Assembly (NCBI GenBank): GCA_030654805.1
Contig: JAURWR010000016.1
Coordinates: 1-54,717 of the forward strand
Length of the DNA stretch: 54,717 nucleotides
Direction of reading: 5' to 3'
Source of the DNA: Burkholderiaceae bacterium
GTDB taxonomy: Bacteria > Pseudomonadota > Gammaproteobacteria > Burkholderiales > Burkholderiaceae_C
The notes beneath the pieces are model-generated. The model worked only from the letters and a program-made list of their open reading frames with translations. It was not told where the DNA came from and did not search any database. Numbering within the stretch: the first letter of the stretch is position 1; each line of letters starts with the position of its first letter. A program made the translations under genes and the position numbers. This document shows, piece by piece, positions 49,831-54,717 of this stretch.

Positions 49831-49966
49831 ACCCTTTTGTCCGGCGTCGTTCGAATCACAAGACTGTCACGCGCCGCGATGCGGTAAGTCTTTGATTCAA
49901 CGGGGTTCAGACACGCCCCGCCCCTAAAATCGCGCTCGCTTGCGCCGCCTGCCCTTCCCTCATTCC

Positions 49967-51226
49967 ATGTCCATCCTTGTCATTGCCCTGGCGCCGCGTC
50001 CACGAATTCGAGCTCGCAGCGTCGGACTCGACGGCATCGGCATGGGCCAGCCCAGCCCCGATGACGAGTTCGAATACGTGCTCAGTCGCGACGGTCTCTC
50101 GATTCAGGCGCAGGGCCGGTGCGGCGCGGCCGCGCTTCCCCAGGCCGACAGCGTGGTCGCCGTGGTCAGCGAAGCCGATGTTGCATGGCACCGCATCACC
50201 TTGCCCAAGGCTCCTGCGAGCCGGCTGCGGGCAGCGCTGTCGGGCGTCCTCGAAGAAGCGGTGCTGGCCGACACCGATGCAACGCACTTCGCACTCGCCC
50301 CTGATGCCACTGCGGGCCGACCGACCTGGATTGCCGCAATCGACCGGGCCTGGCTTCAAGCCGAGCTGGAACGGCTCGAACGCCAACAGGTGTTCGTCGA
50401 CCGGGTCGTCCCGATGGCCTGGCCCGACGATCCACCGAGTGGCCATTTCGCCGAAACCCCCGCCGACAGCGAGCAGCCGGAGATCACTCTGACGTGGTCG
50501 CACACGGACGGCGTCGCCATGCTGCGATTGCAAGGCAGCTTGGCGCGCTCGCTGCTGCCGCACCCTGCGCCAACCGACGTCCGCTGGACCGCTGCGGCCG
50601 AAGCCGTCACCGCCGCCGAACGGTGGCTCGGAGCGCCGGTTCTGGTGGTGTCGAAGGCTGAACGCGCCCTTCAGGCCACGCGCACCTTGTGGAACCTGCG
50701 TCAATTCGACCTGGCTGCGCGTCACCGCGGCACGCGTGCCGCGCGTGACCTGGTGCGGCAGTGGTTGAGTCCGGCCTGGCGCCCGGTGCGCCTCGGCGTG
50801 ATGGCACTGGCCGTCGTTCAGGTGATCGGCCTCAATTTGTGGGCATGGCATCAGAGCGCCGAAGTGGCCCGTCAGAAGCGGGCGACCATGAGCCTGCTCC
50901 AGTCCACCTTCCCGCAGGTACGCGCCGTGCTCGATGCGCCATTGCAGATGCAACATGAGGTTGAAGCGCTGCGCACGCAGGCCGGCAAACCGTCGGAAAC
51001 CGATTTCGAGCCCCTGTTGCGCGCTGCTGCATCGGCGTGGCCGGTCAGCCAACCTCCCGTCAACAACCTTCGCTTCGAGCCGGGCCGGCTGACGCTCGCC
51101 GCGCCAGGCTGGGCCGAAGCAGACATCGAGCAATTCCGCAGCCGCCTGCGGCCGGCAGGCTGGACAGTGGACGCCGCCGAGGGTCAGGTCAGCCTGAGTC
51201 GCCCGGCTGGGAGGCCCACCCCATGA
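49967..51226 (+). CDS. gspL: Type II secretion inner-membrane platform protein GspL
   Basis: A 419-residue protein with a cytoplasmic actin-like domain that binds the ATPase GspE, one transmembrane helix (about residues 278-297, LGVMALAVVQVIGLNLWAW) and a small periplasmic ferredoxin-like domain. The family motif VAWHRITLPKAPASRLRAAL lies near residue 70, and LWNLRQFDLAA comes before the membrane helix. The start at 49967 was preferred over the upstream ATG at 49940 because MSILVIAL fits GspL N-termini. A TAAAAT box at 49925-49930 could be an internal promoter. Confidence 0.93.
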   Translation: MSILVIALAPRPRIRARSVGLDGIGMGQPSPDDEFEYVLSRDGLSIQAQGRCGAAALPQADSVVAVVSEADVAWHRITLPKAPASRLRAALSGVLEEAVLADTDATHFALAPDATAGRPTWIAAIDRAWLQAELERLERQQVFVDRVVPMAWPDDPPSGHFAETPADSEQPEITLTWSHTDGVAMLRLQGSLARSLLPHPAPTDVRWTAAAEAVTAAERWLGAPVLVVSKAERALQATRTLWNLRQFDLAARHRGTRAARDLVRQWLSPAWRPVRLGVMALAVVQVIGLNLWAWHQSAEVARQKRATMSLLQSTFPQVRAVLDAPLQMQHEVEALRTQAGKPSETDFEPLLRAAASAWPVSQPPVNNLRFEPGRLTLAAPGWAEADIEQFRSRLRPAGWTVDAAEGQVSLSRPAGRPTP

Positions 51227-51774
51227 GCGGGCCCATCGACGCCGTCACACCCGCAAAAGCGACAGCGGATTCGGCCGCGCTGCCGGCGTCATGGATCGCG
51301 CTTCGCCTTGAACTGGCGCAGCATTGGGCGGCACTGGCGCCGCGCGAACGCGCCTGGCTGACAGCGGCAGGGACTGTGATCGGGATGTTCCTGGCCTGGA
51401 GCCTCGCCATCCAGCCGGCATGGCGAACCACGCAAGCTGCGCCGGCGCAGCTCGATCGGCTCGAAAGCCAAATGCAGACGATGCGGCAACAGTCCGCCGA
51501 AACAACCGAGTTGCGCAACGCCCCGCCGGTGTCGCCCGCTCAGGCCGGTGCGGCATTGCAAGCGGCGACCGCGCGGTTGGGCTCGCGGGCACAGATGGTG
51601 TTGCAAGGCGACCGTGCCAGTGTCACGGTGAAGGGACTGTCGGGCAACGACCTGAGCAACTGGCTCACAGAGGTACGCAGCGGCGCGCGTGCACGGCCCA
51701 CCGAGGTACAGCTCATGCGCGAGGGTCAGGGCTACAGCGGTACCCTGGTTCTCACCCTCGGGAGCGGCCGATGA
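51223..51774 (+). CDS. gspM: Type II secretion protein GspM
   Basis: A 183-residue inner-membrane partner of GspL. A short cytoplasmic part is followed by one transmembrane helix (about residues 44-62, LTAAGTVIGMFLAWSLAIQP), a coiled-coil stretch and a small periplasmic domain. WAALAPRERAWL before the helix is the usual GspM pattern. The ATG at 51223 overlaps the gspL stop and the TGA overlaps the gspN start. Confidence 0.92.
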   Translation: MSGPIDAVTPAKATADSAALPASWIALRLELAQHWAALAPRERAWLTAAGTVIGMFLAWSLAIQPAWRTTQAAPAQLDRLESQMQTMRQQSAETTELRNAPPVSPAQAGAALQAATARLGSRAQMVLQGDRASVTVKGLSGNDLSNWLTEVRSGARARPTEVQLMREGQGYSGTLVLTLGSGR

Positions 51775-52655
51775 GACGCACGTTCGCCAGCCGCTGGGCC
51801 GAATCGACACACGCCGAGGTCGCCTGGGGACGTTCGCGAGCAAGCACCGCGCGCTGGGGCTGGGTCGGTGCACTGATCGGCGCACTGATCGGCGCGATCT
51901 GCTTCGTGCCGGCGACCTGGCTGGCCGGTGCGGTGTCAGCGGCCACGCAACAGCGGTTCATGCTGGCCGACGCGCGCGGCACCGTCTGGTCGGGCAGCGC
52001 GGTGGCGGTGCTGACGGGTGGCCCTGGGAGCCGCGACGCCAGCGCATTGCCCGGTCGACTCGCCTGGTCCGTGCAACCGCAGGGCCTGGCGCTGGCGATC
52101 CGACTGAGTCAGGCCTGTTGTCTCGACGGCAGCGTCGGAGTTCTGCTGAAACCAGCATTCGGGGGATTCAGCGCCGTGCTGCGGCCAGCGACCGGGCAGA
52201 TCGGCCAGTGGCCGAGCGACTGGCTGACAGGACTCGGCACGCCATGGAACACCTTGCGACTCGGCGGCACGGTCCGGTTGCTGTCATCCGGCCTGGCCCT
52301 CGAATACGCGCAGGGCCACTGGCGCCTTGCGGGCGGCCTGAACGCCGAGCTGCTCGGCGCCTCCTCGCGCTTGTCGACGCTGGAGACCCTCGGGAGCTAC
52401 CGCCTCGCACTTCAAGGTGAACCGCTCAACGCGTCGGCAGCGACTCGCCCTGCCGGACCAGCGGACACGGCCCGCCTGATGCTGTCGACGCTGGAAGGTG
52501 CACTGCTGCTCAGCGGCAACGGCACCTGGGGTACCAACGTTCTGCGCTTTCGGGGTGAGGCCATCGCGCGTGACGCGGGCGACCCCGCACTCGCCAATCT
52601 GCTGAACATCATCGGGCGGCGCGACGGCGCGCGGTCTGTCATTTCGATCGGATAG
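51771..52655 (+). CDS. gspN: Type II secretion protein GspN
   Basis: A 294-residue inner-membrane-anchored protein found in only some type II systems; its exact role is unclear. One N-terminal transmembrane helix (about residues 29-53, GWVGALIGALIGAICFVPATWL) leads into a beta-rich periplasmic domain with the family motif ADARGTVWSGSAVAVL. It is coupled by a four-base overlap to gspM and lies two bases before gspD. Confidence 0.92.
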   Translation: MRRTFASRWAESTHAEVAWGRSRASTARWGWVGALIGALIGAICFVPATWLAGAVSAATQQRFMLADARGTVWSGSAVAVLTGGPGSRDASALPGRLAWSVQPQGLALAIRLSQACCLDGSVGVLLKPAFGGFSAVLRPATGQIGQWPSDWLTGLGTPWNTLRLGGTVRLLSSGLALEYAQGHWRLAGGLNAELLGASSRLSTLETLGSYRLALQGEPLNASAATRPAGPADTARLMLSTLEGALLLSGNGTWGTNVLRFRGEAIARDAGDPALANLLNIIGRRDGARSVISIG

Positions 52656-52657
52656 CC

Positions 52658-54717
52658 ATGAACGTTCATTCCCCCGTGTCCTCGCTGTCGCGATGGCTGC
52701 GCCGACACGCATCGCGTCTGGGCGCGGGAACGGCGTGCCTGCCCCTGACGTTGTCGCTGGTGGTGTCGCCACTGGCGACACTCCCCGCCTCGGTCAGTGC
52801 CCAGGTCGCCAGCGGCGAAGCGGCAGCCAATCGCTTTCGCGGCGAACCGGTGACGCTGAATTTCGTGAACGCCGACATCGAGGCGGTGTCGCGTGCGATG
52901 GCCGCGATCCTGCGCCAGCAGTTCATCGTCGATCCGCGCGTCAAGGGCACGATGACGCTGTACAGCGAACAGGCTTTGTCGCCGCGCGAGGCGTATCTGA
53001 ACTACCTCGCGGCACTGCGCGGCCTCGGCTTCACCGTGGTCGAAGTCGGCGGGCTCTTCAAGGTCGTTCCCGAGGCCGATGCGAAGCTGCAATCGGGCAC
53101 GGTGTCGGTTGGCGAGGTCAGCCGGCGCGGCGATCAGGTGATCACGCAGATCTACAGGCTGACGCACGAGAACGCAAACAACCTGGTGGCCGTGCTGCGG
53201 CCACTCATCAGCCCCAACAACACCATCAACGCGAACCCGGGCAACAACACGCTGGTCGTCACCGACTACGCCGACAACCTGCAGCGCATCGGCAAGATCA
53301 TCGCAGCCATGGACACCCCGGCGGCGGGTGACGTCGAGGTGATCACGCTGCAGCATGCCGTGGCCAGCGACATCGCGGTGCTGGTGCAGCGACTGACCGA
53401 GTCAGCGCCCAGCGCGGCGCAAGGCATCCAGGGCACATCTAACGCATCGGTGCTGGTCGATGCGCGCAGCAATTCGCTGCTGGTGCGTGCTCCGAACCCG
53501 GCGCGTCTGGCCGCCATCCGCACGCTGGTCGACAAGCTCGACCAACCGATCAAGGGCGGCAATGCGGCCGGCAACATCTGGGTTGTCTACCTGAAGAACG
53601 CAGACGCGGTGAAGCTCGCTGCCGTGCTCCGCGCAGCCTATGCCGGTGGTTCGGGAGCTTCCTCATCGAGCGGCAGTTCGAGTTCCTCGTACCAGTCGCA
53701 GACTCCGCCGAACACGCTGGGAAGCACCACCAACACCTCGGGTGCATCGGGGGTGTCCGGGGCGTCGGCGCAGGCGACCGCCCCGGTGAACCAGTCGGCC
53801 GGGCCCTCGACCGGTGGCTTCGTGCAGGCCGATCCGGCCACCAACTCGCTGATCATCACCGCGCCGGAGCCGATGTACCGGCAGCTGCGCGCCATGATCG
53901 AGCAGCTCGATTCGCGACGGGCGCAGGTCTTCATCGAAAGCATGATCGTCGAGGTCAGCGGAGACGACTCGGCCGACTTCGGGTTCCAGTGGCAATCCAT
54001 CGGCAACAGCAACAACAAGTACATCGGCGGCGTCGGCACGAATTTCGGCTCTGGCGGCACCAACATCCTGACCAACCAGGGATCGACGACCGCGATCGGC
54101 GCCCTGAAGGGCATCGGCGAAGGCTTCAACATCGGCGTGGTGCGCAACTTCGGGGGCACCTTCGGGCTGTCCGCAGTGGCTCACGCGCTGCAGTCACGCG
54201 CCGACACCAACATCGTGTCAACGCCGAACCTGATCACGCTCGACAACGAGGAAGCCAAGATCGTCGTGGGCAGCAACGTGCCGTTCATCACCGGCCAGTA
54301 CACCAACACGGGCGGCAATTCGAACAACAGCCCGTTCCAGACCATCGAGCGCAAGGACGTCGGCATCACGCTGCGCATCCGACCGCAGATCGGCGAGAAC
54401 GGCACCGTGCGCATGACCCTGTTCCAGGAGTCGTCCAGCCTCGCGGCCGGCACCGCGCCGGGCACGTCGAGCGCCGGGCCGACCACCAACAAGAAGTCGA
54501 TCGAATCGACGGTGGTCGTCGACGACGGTCAGATCATCGTGCTGGGCGGTCTGATCGAGGACTCGATCGTGGTGGACAAGTCCAAGGTGCCGATCCTCGG
54601 TGACATCCCCTACTTCGGCGCGCTGTTCCGCAGCGAGACACGAACCAAGAAGCGGACCAACCAGATGGTGTTCCTGCGACCGGTCGTGATGCGCGACGCG
54701 TCGTCGTCGAACAGGCT
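52658..54717 (+). CDS. gspD: Type II secretion secretin GspD (cut by window end)
   Basis: The outer-membrane secretin pore of the type II system; 686 residues are visible and the frame is still open at the window end. A long signal peptide (about 48 residues, ending PASVSAQ) precedes the N0 domain (VTLNFVNADIEAVSRAMAAI), then N1-N3 domains with IYRLTHENANNLVAVLRPL. A Ser/Gly-rich insert (about 328-345) follows, then the secretin core with VPFITGQYTN and VPILGDIPYFGALFRS. The end FLRPVVMRD is near the normal C-terminal region, so little is missing beyond the S-domain. It directly follows gspN; gspE and gspF, absent from the window, probably come next. Confidence 0.96.
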   Translation, partial: MNVHSPVSSLSRWLRRHASRLGAGTACLPLTLSLVVSPLATLPASVSAQVASGEAAANRFRGEPVTLNFVNADIEAVSRAMAAILRQQFIVDPRVKGTMTLYSEQALSPREAYLNYLAALRGLGFTVVEVGGLFKVVPEADAKLQSGTVSVGEVSRRGDQVITQIYRLTHENANNLVAVLRPLISPNNTINANPGNNTLVVTDYADNLQRIGKIIAAMDTPAAGDVEVITLQHAVASDIAVLVQRLTESAPSAAQGIQGTSNASVLVDARSNSLLVRAPNPARLAAIRTLVDKLDQPIKGGNAAGNIWVVYLKNADAVKLAAVLRAAYAGGSGASSSSGSSSSSYQSQTPPNTLGSTTNTSGASGVSGASAQATAPVNQSAGPSTGGFVQADPATNSLIITAPEPMYRQLRAMIEQLDSRRAQVFIESMIVEVSGDDSADFGFQWQSIGNSNNKYIGGVGTNFGSGGTNILTNQGSTTAIGALKGIGEGFNIGVVRNFGGTFGLSAVAHALQSRADTNIVSTPNLITLDNEEAKIVVGSNVPFITGQYTNTGGNSNNSPFQTIERKDVGITLRIRPQIGENGTVRMTLFQESSSLAAGTAPGTSSAGPTTNKKSIESTVVVDDGQIIVLGGLIEDSIVVDKSKVPILGDIPYFGALFRSETRTKKRTNQMVFLRPVVMRDASSSNR

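Overview
This is a GC-rich, densely packed chromosomal window. Its gene content and gene order point to a betaproteobacterium of the order Burkholderiales. The pointers are an mla operon that includes mlaA, pilMNOPQ-aroK-aroB-dgt, gltBD beside a REP-type transposase homolog, cyaY divergent from lptM-lysA, coq7/OsmC/ilvA, and gspC divergent from gspG. The Leptothrix/Rubrivivax/Sphaerotilus group is a guess from memory of gene order; no 16S rRNA or other marker is present to prove it. I found no tRNA, rRNA, CRISPR array, prophage or intact insertion sequence.

Layout. 1-672: the C-terminal half of glucose-6-phosphate dehydrogenase. 719-4677 (minus): the mlaFEDACB phospholipid-transport operon. 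4808-11188 (minus): gltB-gltD glutamate synthase. 11354-12055 (minus): a REP-associated transposase homolog that has lost its HUH motif. 12308-20744 (plus): the type IV pilus minor-pilin operon (fimT, pilV, pilW, pilX, pilY1, pilE), followed by a small TonB-like protein. 21438-29487 (minus): pilM-N-O-P-Q, aroK, aroB, dgt, mostly coupled by ATGA/GTGA overlaps. 29752-32121 (plus): PBP1A. 32168-34057: cyaY (minus) and lptM-lysA (plus). 34074-38345 (minus): a dipeptide/oligopeptide ABC transporter whose binding-protein gene is reduced to its two ends. 38418-41706 (minus): a DUF3047-type lipoprotein and two porins. 42075-45069: coq7, an OsmC-family gene (minus), a candidate small RNA and ilvA. 45131-46204: a divergent CobT homolog. 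46217-54717: a type II secretion cluster with gspC (minus) and gspGHIJKLMN-gspD (plus; gspD is cut by the window end).

How the genes work together. Much of the window concerns the cell envelope. It encodes lipid transport to and from the outer membrane, two secretin-based machines (type IV pilus and type II secretion), peptidoglycan synthesis, an LPS-translocon lipoprotein and porins. The rest is mostly core metabolism: glutamate, shikimate, lysine and isoleucine synthesis, ubiquinone, dNTP turnover and Fe-S homeostasis.

The observations most worth a second look are: a CobT-fold protein in which both catalytic glutamates known from the family are replaced; a compact candidate sRNA with its own promoter-like sequence, a C/U-rich anti-Shine-Dalgarno loop and a strong terminator between the OsmC gene and ilvA; the internally deleted peptide-binding protein; and the HUH-less transposase homolog beside gltB.
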